Shown: piece by piece, positions 26,030-35,671 of the stretch | Layout of the letters: every line of letters starts with the position of its first letter | How positions within the stretch are numbered: position 1 is the first letter of the stretch | Source: CAZGNZ01 sp964527215 | Lineage (GTDB): Bacteria > Fidelibacterota > Marinisomatia > SCGC-AAA003-L08 > JACNLC01 | Direction of reading: 5' to 3' | DNA length: 64,000 nucleotides | Assembly: GCA_964527215.1 (NCBI GenBank) | Contig: CAZGNZ010000007.1 | Span: 46,044-110,043, forward strand | Notes under the pieces: generated by a model | Seen by the model: the letters and a program-made list of their open reading frames with translations, nothing else | Told to the model about the DNA's origin: nothing | Databases searched by the model: none | Position numbers and translations under genes: made by a program

Positions 26030-27277
26030 ATGACAAAACTTCGTATTGGCATCATCATCACGGGGGTTATCATTATTGCCGTGATTTTAACACGCATCTC
26101 CCGATCGCAGGCATCTGATACCGATCTGGTTATTCAGGCTGTGACCGGCCCATTCCGCGTAACCGTCACCACAACAGGTGAACTGCAGGCCAAAAATTCC
26201 ACCGACATCCGGGGTCCTCAGAATGCCCGGCTGGCCCGAATCTGGAATATGAAAATCACGGATTTGGTTCCCGAAGGCACCATTGTGGCGGCTGGAGATT
26301 ACGTGGGTGAACTGGATAAATCGGAACTGACCAACAATATTCAGGAATCACAAATCAACCTGCAGAAGCTTGAATCCCAACTGGTTCAGGCAAAACTGGA
26401 TTCCTCTCTGGCCCTGTCCCAGGCACGAAATGAACTGATCAATCTGGGATATTCCCTGGAACAGCGTCAGCTGGCCTTTGACCAGTCCCGGTTTGAAGCG
26501 CCCGCTGTTCAGCGTCAAACAGAAATTGAGCTGGAGAAAGCACAGCGGGCTCTTGAGCAGGCACAAACTAATTACCAAACCAAAGTCCAGCAGTCCATAG
26601 AAAAAATAAAAGTTGTGGATGCCGATTTGACAAAACAGCAGCAGCGCCATGAAATCTACCAGCAGGTATTGGACGAATTCACCATCAAAGCCCCTGAAAA
26701 CGGAATGGTGATATATGCCAAAGAATGGGGCGGCAAAAAGAAGGTGGTCGGCTCTACCATCAGCACCTGGGATCCTGTCGTGGCCACACTGCCTGATCTC
26801 TCCGTTATGGAATCTGTCACATACATCAACGAAGTTGATATTCAGAAAATACAAACCGGTCAGGAAGTAGAAATAACCTTGGATGCGGATCCCGACAAAA
26901 TTCTCACCGGCACGGTAACAGAAGTTGCCAATATCGGTGAACAGCGCCCCAATTCCGACAGCAAGGTTTTTGAGGTGAAAATTGAAATATCTAAAAGCGA
27001 TACCACATTAAGACCCTCAATGACCACGGGCAATATTATCAAAGTGGCAGAACTGGATTCAGCCCTGTCTATTCCGCTGGAATGCATTTTCTCCGAAGAT
27101 TCAACCTCGATTGTTTTTAAAAAAACCGGACGCAAAGTTGTCCGCCAGGAAATTTTGCGGGGATTGGTCAATGAAAACCATGCCGTGATTGAGCAGGGAA
27201 TCCAGCCAGGTGAAAAACTGCTGCTGAACAAACCTGAAAAACATCTTGAACTGCCGCTGCAGCTTCTGGACAACTGA
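26030..27277 (+). CDS. Periplasmic adaptor subunit (MacA/HlyD-type)
   Basis: A 415-residue membrane-fusion protein. An N-terminal membrane anchor (IGIIITGVIIIAVILTRI) is followed by a barrel-sandwich/lipoyl half (VTTTGELQAKNSTDIRGP, VAAGDYVGELDKSEL), a long coiled-coil hairpin (about residues 105-215, rich in Q, L and E), the second lipoyl half (FTIKAPENGMVIYA) and beta-barrel strands (GQEVEITLDADPDKILTGTVTEVA). It would bridge the inner-membrane permease and the TolC-like protein encoded next. The three genes are closely spaced on one strand. Confidence 0.92.
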   Translation: MTKLRIGIIITGVIIIAVILTRISRSQASDTDLVIQAVTGPFRVTVTTTGELQAKNSTDIRGPQNARLARIWNMKITDLVPEGTIVAAGDYVGELDKSELTNNIQESQINLQKLESQLVQAKLDSSLALSQARNELINLGYSLEQRQLAFDQSRFEAPAVQRQTEIELEKAQRALEQAQTNYQTKVQQSIEKIKVVDADLTKQQQRHEIYQQVLDEFTIKAPENGMVIYAKEWGGKKKVVGSTISTWDPVVATLPDLSVMESVTYINEVDIQKIQTGQEVEITLDADPDKILTGTVTEVANIGEQRPNSDSKVFEVKIEISKSDTTLRPSMTTGNIIKVAELDSALSIPLECIFSEDSTSIVFKKTGRKVVRQEILRGLVNENHAVIEQGIQPGEKLLLNKPEKHLELPLQLLDN

Positions 27278-27297
27278 CTGAAATCCCGAAATCCTTC

Positions 27298-28632
27298 ATG
27301 CTTCGTCGTTTTCTGTATAATCTCACAATCGCCTTTGACGCCATTGCCCACAACAAGCTGAGAGCTTTTCTGACATCCCTGGGCATTGTTTTCGGCGTGG
27401 CATCCGTGATTGCCATGCTGGCCATCGGCTCAGGTGCGGAACGTGTAATCCTGGAGCAGATGAAGCTTCTGGGAACCAATAATATCGTTATCTCGCCCAA
27501 GCTGGAAAAAAAACAAATGGATATGTCCCAGGATAATTCCGAACAATCCGAAAAAAAAGAATTTTCACCCGGTCTGACCCTCAGGGATGCAGCTGCTATC
27601 AAAAAAATCATCCCGAATGTGGCTTACATCAGCAATGAGATAGTCAACGATGCCCTGATCATATCTCACGGACAGAAACAAAACGGCCGGCTGGTTGGGG
27701 TGGACAGGTCCTTTCTGAAAACAGTCAGTCTGGATATTGTGCAGGGACGGTTTTTCCAGAACGATCATTTTGAGAATGCTGTACCCGTATGCATAATCGG
27801 CCATGATGTTAAAACCCGCTTTTTCCCGGGGATGAATCCCATCGGCAAACAACTGAAGTGCGGAAGGATGTGGCTGACCGTCATTGGGGTGCTCGGGGCA
27901 TTGGATTCCGATACAGAATCGCTGCAGAAATACGGCCTTCGGAACAGTAATCTGGAAATCTATGCTCCCCTTAAGACCGTTCTGCTCCGTTTTGAAAACC
28001 GAGCACTTCTGACAAAGCAGGATCTTCGGGCTGCCGAGCAGGAGGATGAATCCTCAAACGGATCCGATTCGAATGAAAACTATCACCAGATTGACCGCAT
28101 GGTTGTGAATATCACAGAAACAAGGTATATGGATGCCGTTGCCTCAGTTCTTCATAAAATGCTGCTGAGGAGACATCTGGAAGTTGAAGATTTCAAAATA
28201 ACCATACCCAGACAGCTGATCAAACAGGAACAGCAGACACGGCGGATTTTCAATCTGGTTCTGGGTGCCATTGCATCCATTTCTCTTATCGTTGGGGGAA
28301 TTGGCGTGATGAACATCATGCTGGCTTCGGTTCTGGACCGTTTCAGGGAAATCGGACTGCGGCAGTCACTGGGTGCCACCAAACGGGATATTGTCACTCA
28401 GTTCCTGAATGAAGCAGTGGCAATTACTTTGAGCGGCGGACTGATGGGAATTGCTCTGGGCTATGTATTCAGCCTTATCATTTCCAGAACCACTGAAATC
28501 GCCACCAATATTTCCCCTCAGTCAGTCCTGATTTCATTTTTCGTTTCTGCCAGTGTCGGACTGGTGTTCGGAATCTATCCCGCTCGAAAAGCTGCCGAAC
28601 AGGATCCGGTCGCACTGCTGCGCTATGAATAA
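27298..28632 (+). CDS. MacB/FtsX-type ABC permease (no ATPase domain)
   Basis: A 444-residue permease with the MacB layout: one N-terminal transmembrane segment (AFLTSLGIVFGVASVIAMLAIGSGAE), a large periplasmic MacB-PCD domain (about 50-310), then an FtsX unit with three transmembrane segments (LVLGAIASISLIVGGIGVMNIML, AVAITLSGGLMGIALGYVF, LISFFVSASVGLVFGIYPA) and the ending ARKAAEQDPVALLRYE. Full MacB carries its ATPase at the N-terminus; here it is missing and no ATPase gene adjoins, so it must be encoded elsewhere. Confidence 0.93.
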   Translation: MLRRFLYNLTIAFDAIAHNKLRAFLTSLGIVFGVASVIAMLAIGSGAERVILEQMKLLGTNNIVISPKLEKKQMDMSQDNSEQSEKKEFSPGLTLRDAAAIKKIIPNVAYISNEIVNDALIISHGQKQNGRLVGVDRSFLKTVSLDIVQGRFFQNDHFENAVPVCIIGHDVKTRFFPGMNPIGKQLKCGRMWLTVIGVLGALDSDTESLQKYGLRNSNLEIYAPLKTVLLRFENRALLTKQDLRAAEQEDESSNGSDSNENYHQIDRMVVNITETRYMDAVASVLHKMLLRRHLEVEDFKITIPRQLIKQEQQTRRIFNLVLGAIASISLIVGGIGVMNIMLASVLDRFREIGLRQSLGATKRDIVTQFLNEAVAITLSGGLMGIALGYVFSLIISRTTEIATNISPQSVLISFFVSASVGLVFGIYPARKAAEQDPVALLRYE

Positions 28633-28654
28633 ATAACTGCAACGAACAATTTAC

Positions 28655-30106
28655 ATGAAATCAACAACACCGTATTTTTTCTTTTTATTGCTCACCGCTG
28701 GGATCACCCAGGAAAATGTTAGCGGAATCAGATCCCTGACGCTGGGTCAGTGTATTCGGCAGGCCATGATTACCAGTCCCAGAGCAGAAATCTACCGGCA
28801 TGAAAATGAACAGGCTTACTGGGATCATAAACTGGAACAGCTGAACTATCTTCCTCAGCTGTATATCAGCGGACAGGCACCTCAATGGAGCGAATCCCTG
28901 AATTCCATTCCTCAGGATGACAACAGCCTAAAATATTTCTATCAGACGCAGACATCATCCAATGTGGGCGTGACCTTATCGCAGCCGGTACCCCTGACCG
29001 GCGGTCGGCTGTTTGCCTCGTCGAGTTTATCCTATTCCGAAATCGACACCAGTGTGTATTGGTCGGCACAGCCGTTTTCTGTTGGGTTTACCCAACCGGT
29101 TTTCAAAACCAATACCTATAAATGGGATATCAATGCGGAAGCGATGCAGTTTGAGCAGAGCCGGCGTCAGCATCAGGAAGCCATGGCGGGACTGGCCATT
29201 GATGTGGTACAGTCATTTTTTGATTTCTACATTGCCGGACTGCAGCTTGAAAATGCTCGCTTTAACAGAGCGGTGAACGATACCATTTTCAATATATCCA
29301 ACGGCCGTTATACGGTCGGAAAAATTGCTGAGAATGATTTGCTGCGTTCGGAACTGGCGGTGATGAATTCCCGAAACCGTCTCGATCAGGCAAAGCTGGA
29401 TTACACACAGGCGTACCGCAATCTGGTGACCCTGCTGGGTCTGGCTCACGGAGACAGCATTCGGCTGGAAACTCCCGGGGAAATTCCTGTATCGGAAATC
29501 AGCCGGGAAACCGCACTGTCTTCCGCCCGGCAGTTCCGCAGCGAATATATCGGGTGGAAAATTCAGCTGCAGGATGCTGAACGGAATACCCGGGAGGTTC
29601 AAACCGCTCACCGCCTGCAGTTGGATCTAACCGCAAGTATCGGCTTCAATCAAACGGCAGATACATTCAATGAAGTATATGACTCGCCCCTTGACAGCCG
29701 CACGGTTTCACTCAGTTTCGAACTGCCTCTGGGTTGGGGAAAACGGCATGCAGATCTGCTTTCAGCTGCCATTTCCGAGGAACGCAGCCGGAAAAGTACA
29801 GAATGGACCCGGTTGAATTTCGAACAAAATCTAGAGCAGAGTGTGGATGAATTTAACCTGCTGTACCGTCAGCTTCAGGTGTCTGCACGATCCGACACCA
29901 TTGCCACTCTGCAGTTTGATGTGGCCAAAAACCGGTACCTGATCGGAAAAATAGACATTACAAATCTGTTCAATGCACAAAATGAAAAAGACAACGCCCG
30001 CCAGGCATACTACCAGTATTTGAAAAAAACCTGGGTTTCCTATTACCAGCTGCGTCAGCAAACCATGTATGATTTTCATCTCAGCCGACCCGTAGTGACT
30101 GACTGA
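28655..30106 (+). CDS. TolC-family outer-membrane efflux protein
   Basis: A 483-residue TolC-like protein: signal peptide (YFFFLLLTAGITQENVSG), then SLTLGQCIRQAMITSPRAEIYRHENEQAYWDHKLEQLNYLPQLYISG, the usual OEP start, and two repeats of helical barrel segments with periodic Ala/Gln/Asn (NDLLRSELAVMNSRNRLDQAKLDYTQAYRNLVTLLGL and the later RYLIGKIDITNLFNAQNEKDNARQAYYQYLKK). It would form the outer-membrane duct for the preceding MacA/MacB-like pair. Confidence 0.93.
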   Translation: MKSTTPYFFFLLLTAGITQENVSGIRSLTLGQCIRQAMITSPRAEIYRHENEQAYWDHKLEQLNYLPQLYISGQAPQWSESLNSIPQDDNSLKYFYQTQTSSNVGVTLSQPVPLTGGRLFASSSLSYSEIDTSVYWSAQPFSVGFTQPVFKTNTYKWDINAEAMQFEQSRRQHQEAMAGLAIDVVQSFFDFYIAGLQLENARFNRAVNDTIFNISNGRYTVGKIAENDLLRSELAVMNSRNRLDQAKLDYTQAYRNLVTLLGLAHGDSIRLETPGEIPVSEISRETALSSARQFRSEYIGWKIQLQDAERNTREVQTAHRLQLDLTASIGFNQTADTFNEVYDSPLDSRTVSLSFELPLGWGKRHADLLSAAISEERSRKSTEWTRLNFEQNLEQSVDEFNLLYRQLQVSARSDTIATLQFDVAKNRYLIGKIDITNLFNAQNEKDNARQAYYQYLKKTWVSYYQLRQQTMYDFHLSRPVVTD

Positions 30107-30132
30107 CATCTCTGATTAATCATGTCACATGT

Positions 30133-30226
30133 CAATGAATTCCCCGCCCGTCAGCTGACGGGACGGGGTATCAGTAAACGATCGGGTCACCAACTGTTTC
30201 GCTGCTACGCCAAATAACGGATTCAG
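30133..30226. repeat. Dispersed intergenic repeat, copy B
   Basis: Shares with 6052-6145 the block AATGAATTCCCCGCC, the perfect palindrome CCCGTCAGCTGACGGG (30147-30162), GGTATCA and ACGCCAAAT..CGGATT in the same order and similar spacing. It occupies the gap between two convergent genes and may be transcribed from either side. Confidence 0.75.
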
Positions 30227-30244
30227 CCAGGTACTGCTTACGAA

Positions 30245-31945
30245 TCAGGCAAAAGCAAGATCCAGTTCCTGATCTGTCCGCAGCTCGCGGACCACACCGT
30301 CTGCCACCATCAGTTTTCTCGGAAACTGTCGAGCGCTGGCCTTTCGGTGCGTCACCATGATAATGGTTGTGTCTGGCAGGTGATCATGGATCGATTCCCA
30401 GAAACGCGCTTCAGTTCGAGCATCCATGGCCGCGGTGCAGTCATCCAGAAGCAGCAGCTGCGGCTTTCTCAATAGAGTCCTGGCAATGGATAGGCGCTGT
30501 TTCTGCCCTCCGCTCATCGTTACACCGCGCTGCCCCAGCACTGTTTCCAGTCTGTCCGGCAGCTGAGCCACTTCATCCGTCATTAATGCCAGACTGAGGG
30601 CCATTTCCAGCTCCGCATCCGCAAACCGGTCTCCCAGCATCAGATTGTCCCGAATTGATTCACTGAACAGCACCGACTCCTGAGTCACATAGCCAATCAG
30701 CTTGTGCAGATTGGTGTAGACGCAGTTCACTGTCCGGGTTCCGTTGACAAGGATGGTTCCCTGCTGAGGATTCAGATTGGCCGCGACCAGTTCCAGCAGC
30801 GTCGTTTTCCCGGATCCTACCGGACCCACAACCGCCAGGTGTTCCCCCTTATTTATTCTGAAGGATACATCATTGAGTATTTTCCGGCCGCCGTTTAATT
30901 CATAACCGAATGATACTTCACGGAATTCCAGTGATCTGAAGTCACCGACCCTAACAGTGCGGTTATCTTCATCCATGTTCAGTTCCGGATCACCCGTTTC
31001 CATCAGACGGTCAACATACCGGAAAACCTGTTTGGACGATGCATAGAAAAAAGCCAGTGTCCAGATAGGTTCGATCAGACGCCCAAGGTAAATAATAAAC
31101 AGCAGGAACGTGCCCAGTGTGATTTGTTCTCCGACCAGAAACAGACTTCCCACAAAGATCACGATAATGGTCCCGGCGTCACTGACAAGCATGGCAAAGA
31201 GATGCACCAGCTGATTGATACGCAGGAAGTCTTTTTCTTTCTGCAGCCGGTCCTGAAGCGCATCTTCATATTTTGCTGCCTGATCGGATTCACTCAGGGT
31301 CGTCTTCACCACCCTGATTCCGGAAAAGCAGGATTCCAGAACCGCATTGCATGTGGAGATGGCCTGCTGTTTGGCCTTTGTATAGGAACTGAGGCGGTGC
31401 TCAAACCTGGCCATCAGATACACCAGAACCGGCAGTGGAAGAAACGTCACCAGAGTCAGTTTCCAGGAATAGGCAAACATCACTGACAACGTAAACACCA
31501 GCACCAGCACTGCCTCCACCGGTCTCAGAATTCCTGAGCAGGAGTACCAGGAAATTCGATCCCAGTTGCCGTCAATGTCATCGGTGAGTCGCGTAAGCAG
31601 ATCCCCGTTACTGAATTTGTGGAAAAACCGCTCTCCTTTTCGAGTGAATTCGGTGAAATACTTGTTGCGGATATCGACCGTAAACAAGGCTCCGAAATAA
31701 AAGCGGCTCATCGGCAGAAACCGGGAAACGAATTCATGCAGCAGGGCAAATCCGATGAATATTAGAACAAGATCCACTACATGATCAGGCACATAATCAC
31801 CACTCAGTTCATCAATAATGGTTTTCAGCAACACCGGGAAAGCAGTCTTAATGACTATGGTAACGCAGGTAAACAGAATCATCCCCATCATTCGAATTCG
31901 GTACCTGCGCCAGAACTGCCAGAACCACAAAATATATTTATGCAT
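30245..31945 (-). CDS. ABC exporter half, heterodimer partner with Asp in place of the Walker B Glu
   Basis: A 566-residue ABC exporter: six-helix transmembrane domain (about 1-300) and ATPase domain with Walker A VGPVGSGKTTLL, canonical signature MSGGQKQRLSIARTLL, and Walker B LLLLDDCTAAMD. The catalytic glutamate after Walker B is aspartate here. ATG 31945 follows a strong GGGGGAGG and overlaps the upstream gene's stop by eight bases. Together the pair shows the asymmetry of heterodimeric exporters such as TM287/288 and BmrCD. Substrate unknown; drugs or lipids are typical. Confidence 0.92.
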   Translation of the reverse strand: MHKYILWFWQFWRRYRIRMMGMILFTCVTIVIKTAFPVLLKTIIDELSGDYVPDHVVDLVLIFIGFALLHEFVSRFLPMSRFYFGALFTVDIRNKYFTEFTRKGERFFHKFSNGDLLTRLTDDIDGNWDRISWYSCSGILRPVEAVLVLVFTLSVMFAYSWKLTLVTFLPLPVLVYLMARFEHRLSSYTKAKQQAISTCNAVLESCFSGIRVVKTTLSESDQAAKYEDALQDRLQKEKDFLRINQLVHLFAMLVSDAGTIIVIFVGSLFLVGEQITLGTFLLFIIYLGRLIEPIWTLAFFYASSKQVFRYVDRLMETGDPELNMDEDNRTVRVGDFRSLEFREVSFGYELNGGRKILNDVSFRINKGEHLAVVGPVGSGKTTLLELVAANLNPQQGTILVNGTRTVNCVYTNLHKLIGYVTQESVLFSESIRDNLMLGDRFADAELEMALSLALMTDEVAQLPDRLETVLGQRGVTMSGGQKQRLSIARTLLRKPQLLLLDDCTAAMDARTEARFWESIHDHLPDTTIIMVTHRKASARQFPRKLMVADGVVRELRTDQELDLAFA

Positions 31946-33719
31946 GAATTTCCTCCCCCAGCTGAGTGCGGTACAGCTCAGCATACATGCCGTTCAGCTG
32001 CATCAGCTCTGAATGATTTCCTTCTTCAATCAATTCACCCTGATTCAGAACCAGTATTTTGTCTGCATGCTGGACGGTTGACAGCCGGTGTGCAATGATT
32101 ACGGCAGTGCGGTCGTTCTGCAGTTTTTCCAAACTCCTTTGGATACGGGATTCCGTGACCGGATCGACGGAACTCGTAGCCTCATCCATGATCAGAATTT
32201 CCGGATCAAACGTCATTGCCCGTGAAAAGGAAAGCAGCTGGCGCTCACCAAATGACAAATTCCCGCCCTGATCAGAAAGGCAGGTGTCGTATCCACCCGG
32301 AAATCCCCGGATGAACTCATCCACACCCAGCTGGCGGGCTGCCTGCATAGCCCGTTCTTTCGGAATATCGGTTCTCAGCACTCTCAGGTTATCCAGCACA
32401 TTTCCCGGAAACAGAATAATATCCTGCAGGACAAGGCTCATTTTTTTGAGTATGGATTGCTGATCAACCTGTCTGATGTCAAGCCCGTCAAGCGTTATGC
32501 GTCCCTTCACCGGATCATAAAACCGGGTCAGCAGATTTATAATGGTGGATTTTCCGGAACCGGTGGCACCGACAATTGCCACTGTGCTGCCGCGTTCAAT
32601 GTCAAAATTGATATTTTTAAGAACGGGTTTCCCGGATTCATAATGAAAACTGATGTTCTCAAAACTGATCCGCGACTGGAAATCCGGCAGAGGATGCGGC
32701 TGCCTCGGGTTCAGCACTTCCGGTGCTGTATCCAGAATTTCAAAAATCCGGTCCGCAGCGCCAAAAGCCTTTTGTACTTCACCAATCTGTTCAGAAACTT
32801 CTATCAGCGGCCAGATTATCATATGTATGTACTGGATAAACAGCCAGACCGTACCAATTGTGATGGCTTCAGCCTGAACCCAGGCGACACTCTGATACAG
32901 AATTCCGGCGATGGCAAGCTGAGGAGCCAGCATCAGAAAATACCAGAGCGACGCTTCAATCAAGTTGATTTTTATTTCATACGCCCGCTTGTCTTCATTA
33001 ATATCAGCGAATTTCCGGATGGACCAGTTAAGATTGTTCAGATTGCGCAGCAGGGAGATCGCACGTATATGTTCACTCAAAAATCCGGGAATACGGGCAT
33101 AATATTCTCTTTCCTTACGGAACATGGGACGCATTCTGATAAATACCATGTACGTCACGCCGATAAACAGCGGTGAAACCGCCACGATATACAGGGTCAG
33201 CTGTACACTTGTCATCAGCATAATGCTGAATGCCAGTATCAGCTGCAGCCCGGCCATCAGAATGGTCAGCCCGACACTGGAGAAAACCATAAACAGCCGC
33301 TGGGTATCGGATTCAACCCGGCTGACAAGGGTACCGGGACTTTTGGTATCAAAAAAGCGCAGGGACAGCGAGAGAATGTGTTCCAGAATTTCAACCTTTA
33401 TCCGGGTCACGATTTCAAGTCCCATGAATCCGACCACAATCTGCTGTCCATATTCCAAAAGCAGATTCAGGACAAGCAGAGTGAAATACAGCCCGCCCAC
33501 CATGAATATGTAATTCAGGCTGCCGGAGGGTATGGCATCATCCAGCAGATTCCGGAAAAGCAGCGGGACAAGAGTCAGTACAGATGTCCGCAGGATCACG
33601 GATATCAAGGCTTTAACCAGACTGTTTTCATGGCCTTTGAAATAGGGAATCAGCCGTTGGACGGTCGATAGTCGATTCCTTTGGGGTTTTTGCTGAAAAT
33701 CAGGAGCGGTGCCGGTCAT
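31938..33719 (-). CDS. ABC exporter half, heterodimer partner with degenerate signature
   Basis: A 593-residue ABC exporter with a six-helix transmembrane domain and ATPase domain: Walker A VGATGSGKSTIINLL, Walker B ILIMDEATSSVD with a normal glutamate and the H-loop AVIIAHRLSTVQHAD. The signature is LSFGERQLLSFSRAM rather than LSGGQ. Its Walker motifs pair with the good signature of the partner to make one competent site. It is the first gene of the pair; 420 bases upstream carry no other gene. Confidence 0.92.
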   Translation of the reverse strand: MTGTAPDFQQKPQRNRLSTVQRLIPYFKGHENSLVKALISVILRTSVLTLVPLLFRNLLDDAIPSGSLNYIFMVGGLYFTLLVLNLLLEYGQQIVVGFMGLEIVTRIKVEILEHILSLSLRFFDTKSPGTLVSRVESDTQRLFMVFSSVGLTILMAGLQLILAFSIMLMTSVQLTLYIVAVSPLFIGVTYMVFIRMRPMFRKEREYYARIPGFLSEHIRAISLLRNLNNLNWSIRKFADINEDKRAYEIKINLIEASLWYFLMLAPQLAIAGILYQSVAWVQAEAITIGTVWLFIQYIHMIIWPLIEVSEQIGEVQKAFGAADRIFEILDTAPEVLNPRQPHPLPDFQSRISFENISFHYESGKPVLKNINFDIERGSTVAIVGATGSGKSTIINLLTRFYDPVKGRITLDGLDIRQVDQQSILKKMSLVLQDIILFPGNVLDNLRVLRTDIPKERAMQAARQLGVDEFIRGFPGGYDTCLSDQGGNLSFGERQLLSFSRAMTFDPEILIMDEATSSVDPVTESRIQRSLEKLQNDRTAVIIAHRLSTVQHADKILVLNQGELIEEGNHSELMQLNGMYAELYRTQLGEEIHA

Positions 33720-34138
33720 GATTAAACCATTTCATTAAAAATTATTCGCCGCAGCAGTGCTGCATTATTTGTTATATTCTGGAAAACATTTGATGCCGGT
33801 GCCTGGCCTGTGCCAAATGGCATTGCAGACAGAACATCAGGAAACTCAGTCAGAATCGGGTTCTGCTACTGAGCCATTGGTGCGATTTGCAGGAAGTAAT
33901 TAATCATGTTTGACCCTCCTAAAAAGAAGGTTCCAATGTAAATATTAGGTGAAATAATGTTATCAAAATTAGTACTGTATCCAGGAATGGAAACAAGCAT
34001 TATTTTAAATCAGGAAGATTTTCTAAACACATGTCGGCATACTCAGACCTGTCGGATCATATATCTGATTATATATAATGAAATTACGAAATAACCACTG
34101 GGATAATAGCTGGGGTAAAGTTCTCAGCAGCGAGAAAA
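33720..34138. other. 419-base gap without a recognisable gene
   Basis: Lies between lysS (end) and the start of the ABC exporter pair, both on minus. It should hold the exporter promoter. On plus, GCAGGAAG followed by an 11-codon ORF (MFDPPKKKVPM, 33905-33940) could be a gene remnant but cannot be supported. No terminator, tRNA or repeat match was found; sequence from 33950 on is AT-rich. Confidence 0.5.
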
Positions 34139-35671
34139 TTATTCAGATTCGGTATCTGCTGACCCGTCTTCCGGTCTCATTGCCGGAAACAGGATCACAT
34201 CCTTGATCGAATTCTGTTCTGTCATCAGCATGACAATCCGGTCAACGCCCAGTCCGACACCTCCGGTAGGCGGCATTCCAATTTCCATTGCCTGCAGAAA
34301 ATTTTCATCTACAGTCTGAGCTTCTTCATCACCAAGTTCACGCAGACGAGCCTGAGCTTCCAGGCGTTCACGCTGATCTGCTGGATCATTTAATTCAGAA
34401 AATGAATTCACGAACTCCATTCCGCCGATAAAAAGCTCGAATCGTTCCACCAGTTCCGGATTACCATCCCGCCGGCCTTTTGCCAGAGGTGAAATGGCCC
34501 GCGGATAATCCAGGACAAAGGTGGGCTGGATCAGTGTTGATTCCACCAGATTGTCAAACAGATCGTTCAGCAGCTGCCCATAATTCATTTTGTCATTTAC
34601 TTCCAGATGATGCTGCCGGCAGAGAGTCAGCAGTTCAGTGCGGCCCGCAGAAGTCAGATCCTGTCCGACTGCCTCCCTCAGCAGATCAAACATGGATACT
34701 TTCCGGAAAGGCCGGGAAACATCGATGTCATGACCGTTGAAGTGAAACACATGCTTTCCAAGCTGATCGGCCGCATACTTGAACATTCCTTCGGTCATAT
34801 CCATCATATCAAAAACATCGGCATATGCCTGATAGAACTCCAGAGATGTGTACTCAGGATTGTGTGAGCGGTCCATTCCTTCATTGCGGAAATTTTTTGC
34901 CAGCTCGTACACCTTGTCAAAGCCGCCGATGATCAGTCGCTTCAGATACAGTTCATCCGCAATCCTCAGATAAAGTTCCTGATTCAGGGTGTTGTGATAG
35001 GTTTTAAACGGTCGGGCAGATGCCCCCCCGTAGAGCGGCTGAAGAGCCGGGGTTTCCACTTCGATATACCCGTGGTTATCCAGATAGTTGCGAAGACTTG
35101 AAATAATGCGGGCTCGAATCATGAAAATATTTTTCACATCGGGATTGGCGATAAAATCGAGATGCCTGCTGCGGTAACGGAGTTCTTTGTCATCAAACTC
35201 GTTGAATACTTTCCCGTCTTTTTCTTTCAGGTTCGGCAAAGGACGGATACTTTTTGATAGCAGAATCAGCTCTTCCGCATGAATGCTGATTTCTTCAGTC
35301 CGGGTCAGGAAAACAAACCCGCTGACACCTATTATGTCACCGAGATCAAGATTTTTAAACAGATTGTTGTAATCTTCGGTACCGACATCATCCCGCCGGA
35401 TATAGCATTGGATTTTCCCGGACTCATCCTGTATATGACAGAAACTTGCCTTCCCCATGCGTCGAAGGGAAACAATTCGTCCCGCCGCCTGGACGATGAC
35501 GCGTTCGCCGGACTGCTCCAGATACTGGCTGGAATTAGTGAGAATTTCCGCAGCCTTGTGAGTCACTTCAAAGCGATAGGGATACGGTTCAAAGCCTGCT
35601 TCCCGGATTTTGACAAGTTTTTCCCGTCTAAAATCCATCATCTGCTGCAGGCTGCGATGCTCAGTTGACAC
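34139..35671 (-). CDS. lysS: Lysyl-tRNA synthetase (class II)
   Basis: A 510-residue class II synthetase with an N-terminal OB anticodon-binding domain (VQAAGRIVSLRRMGKASFCHIQDESGKIQCYI) and catalytic motifs: motif 1 around RNYLDNHGYIEVETPALQP, motif 2 FRNEGMDRSHNPEYTSLEFYQAYAD and motif 3 GVGLGVDRIVMLMT. GTG start at 35671 lies inside the end of prfB (11-base overlap), so translation is probably coupled to release factor 2. The order prfB-lysS is common in bacteria. Confidence 0.97.
   Translation of the reverse strand: MSTEHRSLQQMMDFRREKLVKIREAGFEPYPYRFEVTHKAAEILTNSSQYLEQSGERVIVQAAGRIVSLRRMGKASFCHIQDESGKIQCYIRRDDVGTEDYNNLFKNLDLGDIIGVSGFVFLTRTEEISIHAEELILLSKSIRPLPNLKEKDGKVFNEFDDKELRYRSRHLDFIANPDVKNIFMIRARIISSLRNYLDNHGYIEVETPALQPLYGGASARPFKTYHNTLNQELYLRIADELYLKRLIIGGFDKVYELAKNFRNEGMDRSHNPEYTSLEFYQAYADVFDMMDMTEGMFKYAADQLGKHVFHFNGHDIDVSRPFRKVSMFDLLREAVGQDLTSAGRTELLTLCRQHHLEVNDKMNYGQLLNDLFDNLVESTLIQPTFVLDYPRAISPLAKGRRDGNPELVERFELFIGGMEFVNSFSELNDPADQRERLEAQARLRELGDEEAQTVDENFLQAMEIGMPPTGGVGLGVDRIVMLMTEQNSIKDVILFPAMRPEDGSADTESE

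Noticed and set aside
33905..33940. 11-codon ORF MFDPPKKKVPM with a ribosome-like site
   Set aside because: Too short to support without conservation; may be a gene remnant.
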